64,000 nt of DNA from Streptomyces xiaopingdaonensis (GCF_000262345.1 NZ_AJTQ01000356.1:20127-84126), one strand, 5' to 3'; counted from the first letter of the stretch, positions 16,913-26,355 are shown. Translations and numbers: made by a program. Notes: generated from the letters alone by a model not told the origin.

Positions 16913-18094
16913 TCAGGCGTCCGGCACCCCGCAGGCCGCCGCCTCGGTCCGCGGGACCTGCCGTTCGTCGGCATCGACGGAGCGGCGCAGCGCCTCGTGG
17001 AGCCCGGCGGGGGTGAGGACGCCGATGAAGCGGTCGGCGTCGTCGAGGACGGCGACCCACCCCGCGTCGTACTGGAGCATGGTGCTGAACGCGTGCTTGA
17101 GCGTGGAGCCGAGGCGGAGCCACGCCTCCATGCGCCGTGCGTGCTCGCGCACCGTGCCGAGGTCGCCGCCGCCGCCCTCGCAGGCCGCGTGCACGGCGGG
17201 CGCCGAGACCCAGCCGTGGAGCTCGTCGGCGTCGTCGAGGACGACGGCCCAGCGCGCGGCGGCGGTGCGCATCCGCTCGTCGGCCTTGTCGAGGCGGTCC
17301 TGGAGGTGGACGACGGGCGGCCGCTCCAGGTCGCTGCGCTCGACGGGCGTGACGGAGAGCCGCTTCAGCCCGCGGTCGGCGCCGACGAAGTCGGCCACCC
17401 GGTCGTTGGCCGGCGCGCCCAGCACCTTTGCCGGGGTGTCGAGTTGCTCGATCCGGTGGTCGCCGAAGACGGCCATCCGGGCACCGAGGCGCACCGCCTC
17501 CTCGATGTCGTGTGTGACGAAGAGCACCGTCTTGTCGAGCGTGGAGTGGAGGCGGAGAAACTCCTCCTGGAGCCGCTCGCGCACCACCGGGTCGACGGCG
17601 CCGAAGGGCTCGTCCATGAGGAGTACGGGCGGGTCGGCGGCGAGCGCCCGCGCGACCCCGACCCGCTGCCGCTGCCCGCCGCTGAGCTGGTCGGGGAAGC
17701 GGTCGCCGTACTCCGACGGGTCGAGGCCCACGAGGTCGAGGAGTTCGCGGGCGCGCTCGCGCTGCCGCTTCTTCGGCCAGCCGAGCAGATGCGGAACGGT
17801 CGCGGTGTTCTCCAGGACCGTCCGGTGCGGGAAGAGCCCGGCCTGCTGGATGACGTATCCGATCCGCAGCCGCAGGCGCACGGGCTCGACGGCCGCGATG
17901 TCCTCTCCGTCGACGAGGATGCGCCCCGCCGTGGGCTCCTCCAGGCGGTTGACCATCTTCAGGGTCGTCGTCTTCCCGCATCCCGAGGGCCCGACGAGGG
18001 TGACCAACTCGCCCTGGGCCACCTCGAAGGAGAGGTCCTCGACGGCGAGCGTCCCGTCCGGGTAGCGCTTGGTGACGTTGTCGAAGCGGATCAT
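16913..18094 (-). CDS. Glycine betaine/choline/carnitine-type ABC transporter ATP-binding protein with CBS domains
   Basis: A 393-residue OpuCA/ProV-like ATPase. Walker A GPSGCGKT is at 35-42, the Q loop IQQAGLFPH follows, then signature LSGGQRQRVGVARAL, Walker B VLLMDEPFGAVD and H loop FVTHDIEEA. The C-terminal third carries two CBS-like repeats (WAVVLDDADELHGWV and WVAVLDDADRFIGVL), which in OpuA sense ionic strength. It is transcribed away from the permease and binding-protein genes, so the complex is encoded from a divergent promoter region. A hairpin covers its leader. Confidence 0.93.
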   Translation of the reverse strand: MIRFDNVTKRYPDGTLAVEDLSFEVAQGELVTLVGPSGCGKTTTLKMVNRLEEPTAGRILVDGEDIAAVEPVRLRLRIGYVIQQAGLFPHRTVLENTATVPHLLGWPKKRQRERARELLDLVGLDPSEYGDRFPDQLSGGQRQRVGVARALAADPPVLLMDEPFGAVDPVVRERLQEEFLRLHSTLDKTVLFVTHDIEEAVRLGARMAVFGDHRIEQLDTPAKVLGAPANDRVADFVGADRGLKRLSVTPVERSDLERPPVVHLQDRLDKADERMRTAAARWAVVLDDADELHGWVSAPAVHAACEGGGGDLGTVREHARRMEAWLRLGSTLKHAFSTMLQYDAGWVAVLDDADRFIGVLTPAGLHEALRRSVDADERQVPRTEAAACGVPDA

Positions 18095-18101
18095 CTGCGT
18101 C

Positions 18102-18145
18102 CTTGTGGCTGCCGGTTGCTGCGGCGTGTACGCCGCCGCCACAAG
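18102..18145 (-). promoter_or_regulatory. Nested hairpin in the leader of the ABC ATPase gene
   Basis: On the ATPase strand, an outer 8-base repeat CTTGTGGC / GCCACAAG (arms 18138-18145 and 18102-18109) encloses an inner perfect 7-base pair GCGGCGT / ACGCCGC (18121-18136). The 3' arm runs directly into the ribosome site AAGGA, which lies 7 bases before the ATG. The structure could hide the ribosome site or serve as an operator in this divergent region. Confidence 0.55.
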
Positions 18146-18226
18146 TCTCCCCGAAGCTGCCGAAGAATCGCACGCATTACCGGATCGCGGGTAGGGTCCC
18201 TGGGACGCCGAGCGGGAGGTGACGGC

Positions 18227-18952
18227 GTGCTGACCGAGACCGGACCGGCCCTGACCTCGGCCGGAGAGACGACGGACTGCCTCGCCACCAACGCGTGGTT
18301 CTGCGGCGAGTACGTCCGCACACGTGGCGGCGAACTCGCAGCCGCCACGGCCGAGCACGTCTGGATCACCGCGGCCGCCGTCGGCCTCGCGCTGCTCCTC
18401 GCCGTGCCGCTCGCCCTCGCTGCGCGTCGGTGGCGCCTCGCCAGAGGGCCGGCGCTCGGGCTCACCACCGTGCTCTACACGATCCCCTCGCTCGCGATGT
18501 TCGCGCTGCTGCTCCCCTTCTTCGGGCTCTCGGCCGCGGTCGTCGTCACGGGGCTCGCGCTCTATTCGCTGACGGTGCTGGTGCGCAACGTCCTCGCGGG
18601 CCTGGAGTCCGTGCCCGCCGAGGCGACCGAGGCGGCACGCGGCATGGGGTACGGACCCGTGCGGCTGCTGTGGGAGGTCGAGCTTCCGCTGGCGCTGCCC
18701 GCGCTCCTCGCCGGGGTGCGGATCGCGACCGTCACCGCCGTCTCGCTCGCGACGGTCGGCGCGACCGTCGGGTACGGCGGGCTCGGCAACCTCATCTACG
18801 ACGGCATGGAGAGCTACTTCAAGTCGCAGGTGCTCACCGCCTCGGCGCTCTGCGTCGTCCTCGCCGTCGCCGCCGACCTGCTCCTCCTCTGGCTTCAGCG
18901 CGCGCTGACGCCCTGGACGCGCCGTCGGCGGGCGGCCGGAAAGGCGGGCTGA
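18227..18952 (+). CDS. ABC transporter permease (ProW/OpuCB type), first subunit
   Basis: A 241-residue integral membrane protein from GTG 18227, preceded by GGGAGGTGA. The MetI-like permease domain has about five membrane helices and the EAA loop EATEAARGMGYGPVRLLWEVELPLALP. TVGATVGYGGLGNLI is typical of betaine/choline permeases. It is followed three bases later by a second permease and then the binding lipoprotein, so one operon encodes both membrane subunits. Confidence 0.92.
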   Translation: MLTETGPALTSAGETTDCLATNAWFCGEYVRTRGGELAAATAEHVWITAAAVGLALLLAVPLALAARRWRLARGPALGLTTVLYTIPSLAMFALLLPFFGLSAAVVVTGLALYSLTVLVRNVLAGLESVPAEATEAARGMGYGPVRLLWEVELPLALPALLAGVRIATVTAVSLATVGATVGYGGLGNLIYDGMESYFKSQVLTASALCVVLAVAADLLLLWLQRALTPWTRRRRAAGKAG

Positions 18953-18955
18953 GCG

Positions 18956-19666
18956 ATGGACGTCGTCCCCGAGGTGTGGCAGTGGCTCACCTCACCCGAG
19001 CACTGGACGGGCGCCGGCGGGGTGCTCCAACGGCTCGGCGAGCACGCCTGGTTGACGGGGATCTGCCTCGTGATCTCCTGCGCGCTCGCGCTGCCTCCGG
19101 CGCTCTGGCTCGGGCACGTCGGCCGCGGGGGCGCGCTCGCCGTGAACCTCGCGGGCGCGGGGCGCGCGGTGCCGACGTTCGCCGTGCTGGTGCTGCTGAG
19201 CATGGGCCCGCTGGGGCAGTGGGGCGAGTCGGCGACGATCGTCGCGCTCGTCCTCTTCGCGCTGCCGCCGCTGCTGACCAACGCGTACACCGGTGTGCGC
19301 GAGGCCGACCGCGAGGTGGTGGAGGCGGCGCGCGGCATGGGGATGACGGGCTGGCAGCTCCTCCGGCAGGTCGAACTCCCGCTCGCCTTCCCGCTGATCG
19401 CGACGGGCGTGCAGACGGCCGCCGTCCAGCTCGTCGCCACGGCGACGCTCGCCGCGCTGCCGGGGGGCGGCGGGCTCGGACGGCTGATCACCGCGGGGCT
19501 CGGCAACTACGACACCACGCAGGTCGTCGCGGGCGCGCTGCTCGTCGCCGTCCTCGCCCTGCTCGTCCAGGCCGCGCTCACCGCGGCCGAACGCCTCCTC
19601 GACCCACTGCGCCGGCACACACGCAGGACGGAGCCGGCCGCGTCCCCCGAGCCCGCGTCCGTCTGA
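18956..19666 (+). CDS. ABC transporter permease (ProW/OpuCB type), second subunit
   Basis: A protein of 236 residues, paralogous to the upstream permease, with the EAA loop EVVEAARGMGMTGWQLLRQVELPLAFP and the glycine-rich ALPGGGGLGRLI. The start ATG lies three bases after the preceding stop. Two distinct permeases with one ATPase and one binding protein make a heterodimeric OpuC-like importer for compatible solutes; the actual solute is inferred from the family only. Confidence 0.92.
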   Translation: MDVVPEVWQWLTSPEHWTGAGGVLQRLGEHAWLTGICLVISCALALPPALWLGHVGRGGALAVNLAGAGRAVPTFAVLVLLSMGPLGQWGESATIVALVLFALPPLLTNAYTGVREADREVVEAARGMGMTGWQLLRQVELPLAFPLIATGVQTAAVQLVATATLAALPGGGGLGRLITAGLGNYDTTQVVAGALLVAVLALLVQAALTAAERLLDPLRRHTRRTEPAASPEPASV

Positions 19667-19712
19667 CCGCGTACCGCGCACCGCCAGAAGCCCTGAGACG
19701 AAGGAAGTCCCG

Positions 19713-20672
19713 ATGGAGACCACCGCACGGACCGGCCGCACCGCGAGGAGAGCGCTGGGCGCCGGAGCCGCCGCAGTCCTCGTCCTCACCCTCGGCGCCT
19801 GCGGCGGCGAGGACCTGGAGGAGCAGGAGGACACGGGAGGCGGCGACGAACTCGTCGTCGGCTCGGCCGGGTTCACCGAGTCGCGGATCCTCGCGCAGCT
19901 CTACGCCGGCGTGCTGGACACGGCCGGGTACGACACCACCGTCAAGAAGGTCAACAACCGCGAGCTCTACGCGCCCGAACTGGAGAAGGGCAGGATCGAC
20001 GTCGTCCCCGAGTACGCGGCGACGATGGCGGAGTTCCTCAACGCCAAGAAGAACGGCCCCAAGGCGAAGCCGGTCGCCTCCAGCGACCGCGACGAGACCG
20101 TCGCCGCGCTCCGCAAGCTCGCCGAGCCCCGCGGCCTGAAGGTGCTCCCGCCCGGCAAGGCCGTCGACCAGAACGCCTTCGCCGTCTCGAAGGAGTACGC
20201 GAAGGAGCACGACCTCGAGACGCTCTCCGACCTCGGCAGGAGCGGCGAGAAGGTGAAGGTGGCCGCCGGCGACGAGTGCGAGACGCGGCCCTTCTGCCGC
20301 CCCGGCCTGGAGAAGACGTACGGCATCGACGTCACCGAGATCGACCCGAAGGGCGTCGGGACAGCGCAGTCGAAGCAGGCCGTCAAGGACGGCGAGGACC
20401 AGCTCGTCCTCACCACCACCACCGACGCCACGCTCGACCGCTTCGACCTCGTGGTGCTCAAGGACGACAAGAAGCTCCAGCACGCCGACAACGTCCTCCC
20501 CGTCGTCAACGCGGAGAGCGCGGGCGACAAGAAGACCGCCGCCGCGCTCGCCCGCCTCACGGCGGCGCTGACCACCGACGACCTCACCGACCTCAACCGC
20601 AAGGTCGACGAGGAGCGCCAGAAGCCGAAGGACGTCGCCCGCGCCTACCTCGAGGAGCAGGGACTCGACTGA
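19713..20672 (+). CDS. Substrate-binding lipoprotein of the betaine-type ABC transporter
   Basis: 319 residues with a Tat/Sec-like basic start, a hydrophobic core and the lipobox LGAC (Cys30). The mature domain is OpuAC-like: ELVVGSAGFTESRILAQLYAGVL, DVVPEYAATMAEFLN, and LVVLKDDKKLQHADNVLPVV. It would sit on the outer membrane face and hand the solute to the two permeases. It is the last gene before a hairpin terminator at 20727-20753. Confidence 0.93.
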   Translation: METTARTGRTARRALGAGAAAVLVLTLGACGGEDLEEQEDTGGGDELVVGSAGFTESRILAQLYAGVLDTAGYDTTVKKVNNRELYAPELEKGRIDVVPEYAATMAEFLNAKKNGPKAKPVASSDRDETVAALRKLAEPRGLKVLPPGKAVDQNAFAVSKEYAKEHDLETLSDLGRSGEKVKVAAGDECETRPFCRPGLEKTYGIDVTEIDPKGVGTAQSKQAVKDGEDQLVLTTTTDATLDRFDLVVLKDDKKLQHADNVLPVVNAESAGDKKTAAALARLTAALTTDDLTDLNRKVDEERQKPKDVARAYLEEQGLD

Positions 20673-20726
20673 GCAGGACCGCACGCAGGGACCCCCGCGA
20701 CGCGACGCGGTAACGATGCCCTTTGT

Positions 20727-20753
20727 CCGGTGTCGTCGCCCGCGCGACACCGG
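20727..20753 (+). terminator. Hairpin terminator after the ABC uptake operon
   Basis: A perfect 9-base stem CCGGTGTCG / CGACACCGG with a 9-base loop starts 55 bases after the binding-protein stop codon. The next gene's -10 element begins two bases after the stem. Confidence 0.65.
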
Positions 20754-20766
20754 GTACATTCCAGCC

Positions 20767-21714
20767 ATGCCACGTGGACGCCACCGCCATTCGCCGCCCC
20801 TGCACCGGCTCCTGACGCCGACGGCCGTCGCCGTCCCGGCGCTGGCGTGCGCGGGCGGCAGTTGGCTCGTCGGCGAGCCGGGGATCGACGACACCGCGAC
20901 GGTGGTGCTGCGCGGGCTCGCCGCCGCCGCTGCCGCTGCCGCCGTCGTCGGCGGCGTGCTGCTGCGGCGCTGGGACAAGGCCGCCGGGCGCAGCGTCGCC
21001 GAACTGCGCATGAAGCAGGCGAGCCTCGAGTGGCGGGCCGAGGAGCGGCAGGCCGAGCTGGAGGGCGAGGCCGAGGAGGCCGGGGAGCTGCGCGCGCGGT
21101 TGGAGGAGAAGCTCCGCGCCAAGCGTTCCGAGCTCGCCCGCCTCCGCTCGGAGCACGCCGCGCTGCTGCGGCGGTACGCGCACGCCGAGTCGGAGCGCGC
21201 CAGCGCCCTGGAGGGCAGGCGCCAACTGGAGATCGAGGCGTCGGAGCCGACGCGGGCGCTCACCGCCGCGGCGACGGACCATCGGCACGCCTCGGGCGCC
21301 CCCACCCCGCTCACCTACCTCCAAGCGTCCGAGGCACTGCGGCACTTCGCACGCAATGCGGCGCACCAGCGCGAGCAGGCCGAGGAGCGGCGCCGCGAGG
21401 AGGCCGCCGCCGCCCGGGCCGCCGAGGAGCGCAGGGAGGCCGAGGAGCGTGCGGCGGCCCCGCCGGCGCTCGGCCCTGCCGCGCCCTTCCCGCCGTCCCC
21501 GGCACTGCCCGAGCCGCGCACCGAGCAGCCGCAGCGCTTCGACTTCTTCGGCGCAGGGGACGCGGCGTCGCGCCCCGAGCCCGAGGGACCGCCGCGGGAA
21601 GAGGCGCATCCGTCCCCCGACGAGCAGGTCGGGGTCGAGCGCCAGGACCCGAGCGGCCACGCCAGCACGCCGGCGCCCGGCTTCGGCGGCCTCCACGGAG
21701 CCGTCCCCAACTGA
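20767..21714 (+). CDS. Membrane-anchored coiled-coil protein, unknown function
   Basis: A 315-residue protein. Two hydrophobic segments at about 11-26 and 40-57 are followed by a long charged coiled coil (about 65-150, rich in Glu/Arg/Ala), a Lys-poor middle with LTYLQASEALRHFARNAA, and a Pro-rich C-terminal tail. TACATT (20755-20760) ends 6 bases before ATG 20767, indicating a leaderless mRNA. I do not recognise a named family; a structural or scaffold role is a guess. Confidence 0.72.
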   Translation: MPRGRHRHSPPLHRLLTPTAVAVPALACAGGSWLVGEPGIDDTATVVLRGLAAAAAAAAVVGGVLLRRWDKAAGRSVAELRMKQASLEWRAEERQAELEGEAEEAGELRARLEEKLRAKRSELARLRSEHAALLRRYAHAESERASALEGRRQLEIEASEPTRALTAAATDHRHASGAPTPLTYLQASEALRHFARNAAHQREQAEERRREEAAAARAAEERREAEERAAAPPALGPAAPFPPSPALPEPRTEQPQRFDFFGAGDAASRPEPEGPPREEAHPSPDEQVGVERQDPSGHASTPAPGFGGLHGAVPN

Positions 21715-21738
21715 CGCGCGCCGGCGTCTGCTTGTCGC

Positions 21739-22893
21739 TTACTTGTCGATGTCGCCGACGACGAAGAAGAACGATCCGAGGATCGCCACCATGTCCGCGA
21801 CGAGGGTCCCCGGCAGCAGCTCGGCCAACGCCTGGATGTTGTTGAACGAGGCCGACCGCAGCTTCAGCCGGTACGGCGTCTTCTCCCCCTTGGAAACCAG
21901 GTAGTAGCCGTTGAGCCCGAGCGGGTTCTCCGTCCACGTGTACGACGTGCCCTCGGGCGCCTTGAGCACCTTCGGCAGCCGCTGGTTGACCGGACCCTGC
22001 GGCAGCCGCTCCAGGCGGTCGAGGCAGGCGTCGGCGAGGTCGAGCGAGTTGCGCGCCTGGTCCAGGAGGACCTCGAAGCGGGCGAGCGAGTCCCCCTCGG
22101 AACGCACCACCACGCGCAGCACGTCCTGCAACTCCCCGTAGGCGAGGTAGGGCTGGTCCCTGCGCAGGTCGAAGTCGACGCCCGAGGCGCGCGCGATCGG
22201 ACCGCTCACGCCGTACGCGTGCGCGGTGCCCCGGTCGAGGACGCCGACGCCGCGGGTGCGCCCACGGAAGATCTCGTTGCCGAGGAGGAGGTCGTCGAAG
22301 GTGCCCAGGCGTGCGCGCACGGCGGCGACCGCTTGCCGCGCGCGGTCGCGCCACCCGGCGGGCAGGTCCTCCTTGAGGCCGCCGACGCGGTTGAACATGT
22401 AGTGCATCCGCCCGCCCGAGACCTCCTCCATCACCCGCTGGAGCACGTCGCGCTCGGTGAAGGAGTAGAAGATCGGCGTCATCGCGCCGAGTTCGAGGGG
22501 ATAGGAACCGAGGAACATCAGGTGGTTCAGTACGCGGTTGAGCTCGGCGAGGAGCGTCCGCGTCCAGACGGCGCGCTCCGGCACCTCCATGCCCAGCATG
22601 CGCTCCACGCCGAGGACGACGCCGAGTTCGTTGGAGAACGCCGAGAGCCAGTCGTGCCGGTTGGCGAGGACGACGATCTGCCGGTAGTCCCGCGCCTCGA
22701 AGAGCTTCTCGGCCCCCCTGTGCATGTAGCCGACGACCGGCTCGGCACGGCTGATCCGCTCCCCGTCGAGGACGAGGCGGAGCCGCAGCACCCCGTGCGT
22801 CGAGGGGTGCTGCGGGCCGATGTTGAGCACCATGTCGGTGCTCTCCGCGGCGCCCCCGATCCCGACCGTGGTCTCCGTCCGCGTCGTCTCCAT
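21739..22893 (-). CDS. nuoD: Orphan NADH-quinone oxidoreductase subunit D-like protein (NuoD2)
   Basis: A 384-residue protein with complex I 49-kDa subunit signatures: [64 protein letters not shown] and the C-terminal VVGDIDK. The other nuo genes are not adjacent, so this is a stand-alone copy, as in other Streptomyces. Whether it joins complex I, a smaller hydrogenase-like complex, or another redox partner is not visible here. It converges on the coiled-coil gene. Confidence 0.9.
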   Translation of the reverse strand: METTRTETTVGIGGAAESTDMVLNIGPQHPSTHGVLRLRLVLDGERISRAEPVVGYMHRGAEKLFEARDYRQIVVLANRHDWLSAFSNELGVVLGVERMLGMEVPERAVWTRTLLAELNRVLNHLMFLGSYPLELGAMTPIFYSFTERDVLQRVMEEVSGGRMHYMFNRVGGLKEDLPAGWRDRARQAVAAVRARLGTFDDLLLGNEIFRGRTRGVGVLDRGTAHAYGVSGPIARASGVDFDLRRDQPYLAYGELQDVLRVVVRSEGDSLARFEVLLDQARNSLDLADACLDRLERLPQGPVNQRLPKVLKAPEGTSYTWTENPLGLNGYYLVSKGEKTPYRLKLRSASFNNIQALAELLPGTLVADMVAILGSFFFVVGDIDK

Positions 22894-22974
22894 GCGCTCA
22901 GTCTGTCAGCAGCGCCCCGGTCCTGTACCTCAGGTGGATACCACGCGCGGAGCCGCGCCCGTACGTTGGAAGGC

Positions 22975-23490
22975 ATGAGCAGCGCTCCCCACACCACCGA
23001 CACAACGGCGGGCACCGCGCACGCACCGCACGAAGGGGAGTGGCGAGGCGTCGACCGGGCGCTGCTGCGCATGCGGAGACTCCTCGTCTGCGGTCCGCTG
23101 CTCCTCGCGGGAGCCGTGGCGGCCGCCGTCCTCTGGGCGACGGCGGGGCTCTGGGCGCTGCTCGCGCTGGTGCCGTGGGCCGCGGCGGCCTGGGCCTGGA
23201 GCGCCCTCGCGCGCAACTGGCGCTCCTGGCGGTACGCGGAGCGCGCCGACGACCTGCTGATCGATCACGGGGTCCTGTGGCGGAGGCTGACCGTCGTGCC
23301 CTACGGCAGGATGCAGCTCGTCGAGGTGACCTCGGGCCCGCTCCAGCGGCGGTACGGCCTCGCCCGGCTCCAGCTCCACACCGCGGCCGCCACCACGGAC
23401 GCCGCCGTGCGCGGGCTGACGCCGCCCGAGGCGCAGCGCCTCCGCGACCGCCTGACCGAGCTCGGCGAGACGAGGTCGGCCGGCCTGTGA
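22975..23490 (+). CDS. Bacterial PH-domain (bPH2, YdbS-like) membrane protein
   Basis: A protein of 171 residues from ATG 22975. Two membrane helices (about 35-75) precede one bPH2 domain: ADDLLIDHGVLWRRLTVVPYGRMQLVEV, with LQRRYGLARLQLHTAAATT. TACGTT (22962-22967) ends 7 bases before the ATG, pointing to a leaderless message. Its stop overlaps the start of the next bPH2 gene by four bases, the usual YdbS-YdbT pairing. The biological role of the pair is poorly known. Confidence 0.85.
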   Translation: MSSAPHTTDTTAGTAHAPHEGEWRGVDRALLRMRRLLVCGPLLLAGAVAAAVLWATAGLWALLALVPWAAAAWAWSALARNWRSWRYAERADDLLIDHGVLWRRLTVVPYGRMQLVEVTSGPLQRRYGLARLQLHTAAATTDAAVRGLTPPEAQRLRDRLTELGETRSAGL

Positions 23491-24878
23491 CCGACGTACG
23501 CGACTCCCGCACCCCGCAGCCCGTCAGCCCCGCCGGTCCCGTCCGCCGCGCCGTCGTCCGGCTCCTCCCGACCCGTCCCGAGGGCACGCCGCTCCACCCG
23601 GTGACGCCCTGGCGCAGAGCATGGGCACCGATAGCGGCACTCGCCGTCACCGGGCTCCACAACGCCGAGCAGGCGCGCCGCTGGGTCACCGAACTCAGCC
23701 TCGGCTGGCTGGCGTCGGGGCTGCTCGTGGTGGTTCCGGCCGCCGCGGTCTACGGCTTCCTCTCCTGGTGGTGCACGAGCTACCTCGTCACCGAGACCGA
23801 ACTGCGCATCCGCACGGGGCTCCTCTTCCGTCGCACCGCCCACCTGCGGCTCGACCGCATCCAGGCCGTCGACGTCCACCGCCCGCTCCTCGGCCGCACC
23901 GTCGGCGTCGCCGGGCTCACGCTCGACCTCGTCGGCACCGACAGCAAGGACCAGCTCGCCTACCTCGGCGAGGACGAGGCCGTCGCCCTGCGCGCCGAAC
24001 TCCTCGCGCTCGCTGCGGGGATGGCGCCGCAGACGGCCCGCCACGCCGGCGAAGCACCCGCCGCCCGGCTGCTCCGGGTGCGCCCGCGGACCCAGCTCGC
24101 GGCCGCCGCGCTGCGGGGCTCCTTCTGGGTCGCGGTGCTCGGCTCGCTCGTCGCGCCCGGCGTCCTGTACGCGGTGACGGGGAGCGTCTTCGCGCTGCTC
24201 GCGCTGCTGGTGCCGGCGCTCAGCCTGGCCGGGCGGACCACCTTCGGGCGCCTCGTCACCGAGTACGACTGGACCGTCGACGACTCGCCCGACGGCCTCC
24301 GCATCGACCACGGCCTCCTCGGCCGCGAGCACGCGACCGTCCCGCCGGGACGCGTCCAGGCCGTCCGCGTGCGCGAACCGCTGCTGTGGCGGCGGCTCGG
24401 CTGGGTCCGCGTGGAGCTGGAGGTCGCCGGCATGGGCAAGCAGGAGGGCGGCACGCTGCTGCCCGTCGCCGACCGCGCCGCGGCGGCCGAGGTGCTCGCA
24501 CGCGTCCTGCCCGGCGTCGACCTGTCGGCCGCCGCCGCAGCCGCCGCACGCGGACCGCGCCGCGCACGGCTGGGAGCGCCGTTCCTGTGGCGGGCCTTCG
24601 CGCACGGCACGACGGACGCCGTCTTCGTCGCCCGCAGCGGCCTGCTGGAGCGGCGCACCGTGCTCGTCCCGCACGCCAAGGTGCAGAGCGTACGGCTGCG
24701 CCAGGGGCCGTGGCACCGGAGCCTCTCCCTCGCCTCGGTCGCCGTCGACAACGGGGCCGGGGGTACGGCGCACGCCAGGCTGCGCGACGCCGACGAGGCG
24801 CACGCGCTCCTCCTCGCCCAGGCCGACCGCTCCCGCACCGGCCGCCGCACCGCACGCGCCGAGCGGTGGCTCACCTGA
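23487..24878 (+). CDS. Multi-bPH2-domain (YdbT-like) membrane protein
   Basis: A 463-residue protein from GTG 23487 overlapping the previous stop. Four membrane segments in two pairs (about 45-90 and 205-245) separate three bPH2-like units: ELRIRTGLLFRRTAHLRLDRIQAVDV; DGLRIDHGLLGREHATVPPGRVQAVRV; and FVARSGLLERRTVLVPHAKVQSVRL. The repeated pattern of a hairpin followed by RxQxVxV is diagnostic for YdbT. It acts at the cytoplasmic membrane together with its partner; the function is not established. Confidence 0.87.
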   Translation: MTDVRDSRTPQPVSPAGPVRRAVVRLLPTRPEGTPLHPVTPWRRAWAPIAALAVTGLHNAEQARRWVTELSLGWLASGLLVVVPAAAVYGFLSWWCTSYLVTETELRIRTGLLFRRTAHLRLDRIQAVDVHRPLLGRTVGVAGLTLDLVGTDSKDQLAYLGEDEAVALRAELLALAAGMAPQTARHAGEAPAARLLRVRPRTQLAAAALRGSFWVAVLGSLVAPGVLYAVTGSVFALLALLVPALSLAGRTTFGRLVTEYDWTVDDSPDGLRIDHGLLGREHATVPPGRVQAVRVREPLLWRRLGWVRVELEVAGMGKQEGGTLLPVADRAAAAEVLARVLPGVDLSAAAAAAARGPRRARLGAPFLWRAFAHGTTDAVFVARSGLLERRTVLVPHAKVQSVRLRQGPWHRSLSLASVAVDNGAGGTAHARLRDADEAHALLLAQADRSRTGRRTARAERWLT

Positions 24879-24924
24879 CGCCGGCTCCGCGCGACCGCCT
24901 CGGCGTACGCCCTACGCTGGAGAG

Positions 24925-25824
24925 ATGACTACCGATCGTGGCTCCGTCGCCGGCCTTCCGGAGTGGGACCGCTGTGCCGTCATGGGCGTAGTGAACGTCA
25001 CACCCGACTCCTTCTCCGACGGAGGGCGATGGTTCGACACCGAGAAGGCGATCAAGCACGGACTCGACCTCGTCACGCACGGGGCCGACCTCGTCGACGT
25101 CGGCGGGGAGTCGACCCGTCCGGGCGCCCCGCGCGTCGACGAGGACGAGGAGCTGCGCCGGGTGCTCCCCGTGGTGCGGGGGCTCGCCGCCGAGGGCGTC
25201 GTCGTCAGCGTCGACACGATGCGGGCCGCCGTCGCGGAGGCGTCCCTCGCCGCGGGGGCCGCGCTCGTCAACGACGTCAGCGGAGGGCGGGCCGACCCGC
25301 GGATGGTCCCGGCCGTCGCCGCCGCAGGCGCTCCGTTCGTGGTGATGCACTGGCGCGGGCAGTCGGTCGACATGAACGACCGCGCGGAGTACGCCGACAC
25401 GGTCACCGAGGTCGTCGACGAGCTTCGGGAGAGCGTGGAGCGCGCCGTGGAGGGGGGCATAGCCGGCGACCGGATCATCGTCGACCCCGGTCTCGGCTTC
25501 GCCAAGCAGGCAGAGCACGACCTCGCCCTCGTCTCCCGGCTCGGCCGCATCCGGGCCGAGTTGGAGTGGCCGCTCCTCGTCGCCGCCTCCCGCAAGCGCT
25601 TCCTCGGCCACGCGCTCGCCGGCCCCGACGGCTCTCCCCCGCCCGCCCGCGAGCGGGACGCCGCGACGGCTGCCGTCTCCGCGCTCTCCGCTCGCGAGGG
25701 CGCCTGGGCCGTCCGCGTCCACGAGGTCCGCGCGAGCGCGGACGCGGTGCGTGTGGTCCGGGCGGTCGAGGGCGCCGAAGGTGTGGAGGACGCAGGTCCC
25801 GGGCAGGGTGGCCGCAGCGCATGA
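24925..25824 (+). CDS. folP: Dihydropteroate synthase
   Basis: A protein of 299 residues that condenses dihydropterin pyrophosphate with p-aminobenzoate and is the sulfonamide target. The pterin signature NVTPDSFSDGGRWF, the second motif GADLVDVGGESTRPGAP and LVAASRKRFLG are all intact. TACGCT (24913-24918) ends 6 bases before the ATG, so the mRNA is probably leaderless. It starts the folate run folP-NTF2-folB-folK. Some Streptomyces carry a second, divergent folP-like gene; the complete motifs here argue for the functional enzyme. Confidence 0.95.
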   Translation: MTTDRGSVAGLPEWDRCAVMGVVNVTPDSFSDGGRWFDTEKAIKHGLDLVTHGADLVDVGGESTRPGAPRVDEDEELRRVLPVVRGLAAEGVVVSVDTMRAAVAEASLAAGAALVNDVSGGRADPRMVPAVAAAGAPFVVMHWRGQSVDMNDRAEYADTVTEVVDELRESVERAVEGGIAGDRIIVDPGLGFAKQAEHDLALVSRLGRIRAELEWPLLVAASRKRFLGHALAGPDGSPPPARERDAATAAVSALSAREGAWAVRVHEVRASADAVRVVRAVEGAEGVEDAGPGQGGRSA

Positions 25825-25854
25825 CCCCGTCCCGGCCGGGCTGAAGGGAGCCGC

Positions 25855-26355
25855 GTGAGCAGCGCGCGCACGGACATCGAGGCGGTCGAGGCCGCCAACA
25901 CCGCGCTGTACCAGGCCGTCGAGGAGGGCGACCTGGAGGCGCTCTCCGCACTCTGGCTGGAGGACGGCGTCACCGTGGTGCATCCGGGCTGGCCGGTGCT
26001 GAGCGGCCGCGCCGAGGTGCTCCGCTCCTACGCGCTGATCATGGCGAACACCGAGTACATCCAGTTCTTCCTCACCGACGTCGAGGTCTCGGTGCACGGC
26101 GACACCGCGCTCGTGAGCTGCACGGAGAACATCCTCAGCTCGGGCCCAGCGGACGAGGACGGCGCGAGCCCGCTCGTCGGCGGCCTCGTGGTGGCGACCA
26201 ACGTCTTCCGCCACGCCGCCCCCGATCCGGCCGCCGGCGACGAGGGGGGCTGGCGGCTGTGGTCGCACCACGGCTCGCCCGTCCTCGTCGAGAACGAGGA
26301 GAGCGCCGGGGGGACCACGCCCACCGTACCGGGCGAGGACCCGCCGCCCGCCTGA
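25855..26355 (+). CDS. NTF2/SnoaL-like (DUF4440-type) protein
   Basis: A protein of 166 residues with the NTF2-like cone fold: VEAANTALYQAVEEGDLEALSALWLEDGVTVVHPGWPVLSGRAEVLRSY, then CTENILSS, and a final WRLWSHHGSPV strand. The GTG start has AAGGGAG upstream. It is consistently placed between folP and folB in Streptomyces, but I know of no demonstrated role in folate synthesis; it may be a small-molecule-binding or accessory protein. Confidence 0.82.
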   Translation: MSSARTDIEAVEAANTALYQAVEEGDLEALSALWLEDGVTVVHPGWPVLSGRAEVLRSYALIMANTEYIQFFLTDVEVSVHGDTALVSCTENILSSGPADEDGASPLVGGLVVATNVFRHAAPDPAAGDEGGWRLWSHHGSPVLVENEESAGGTTPTVPGEDPPPA

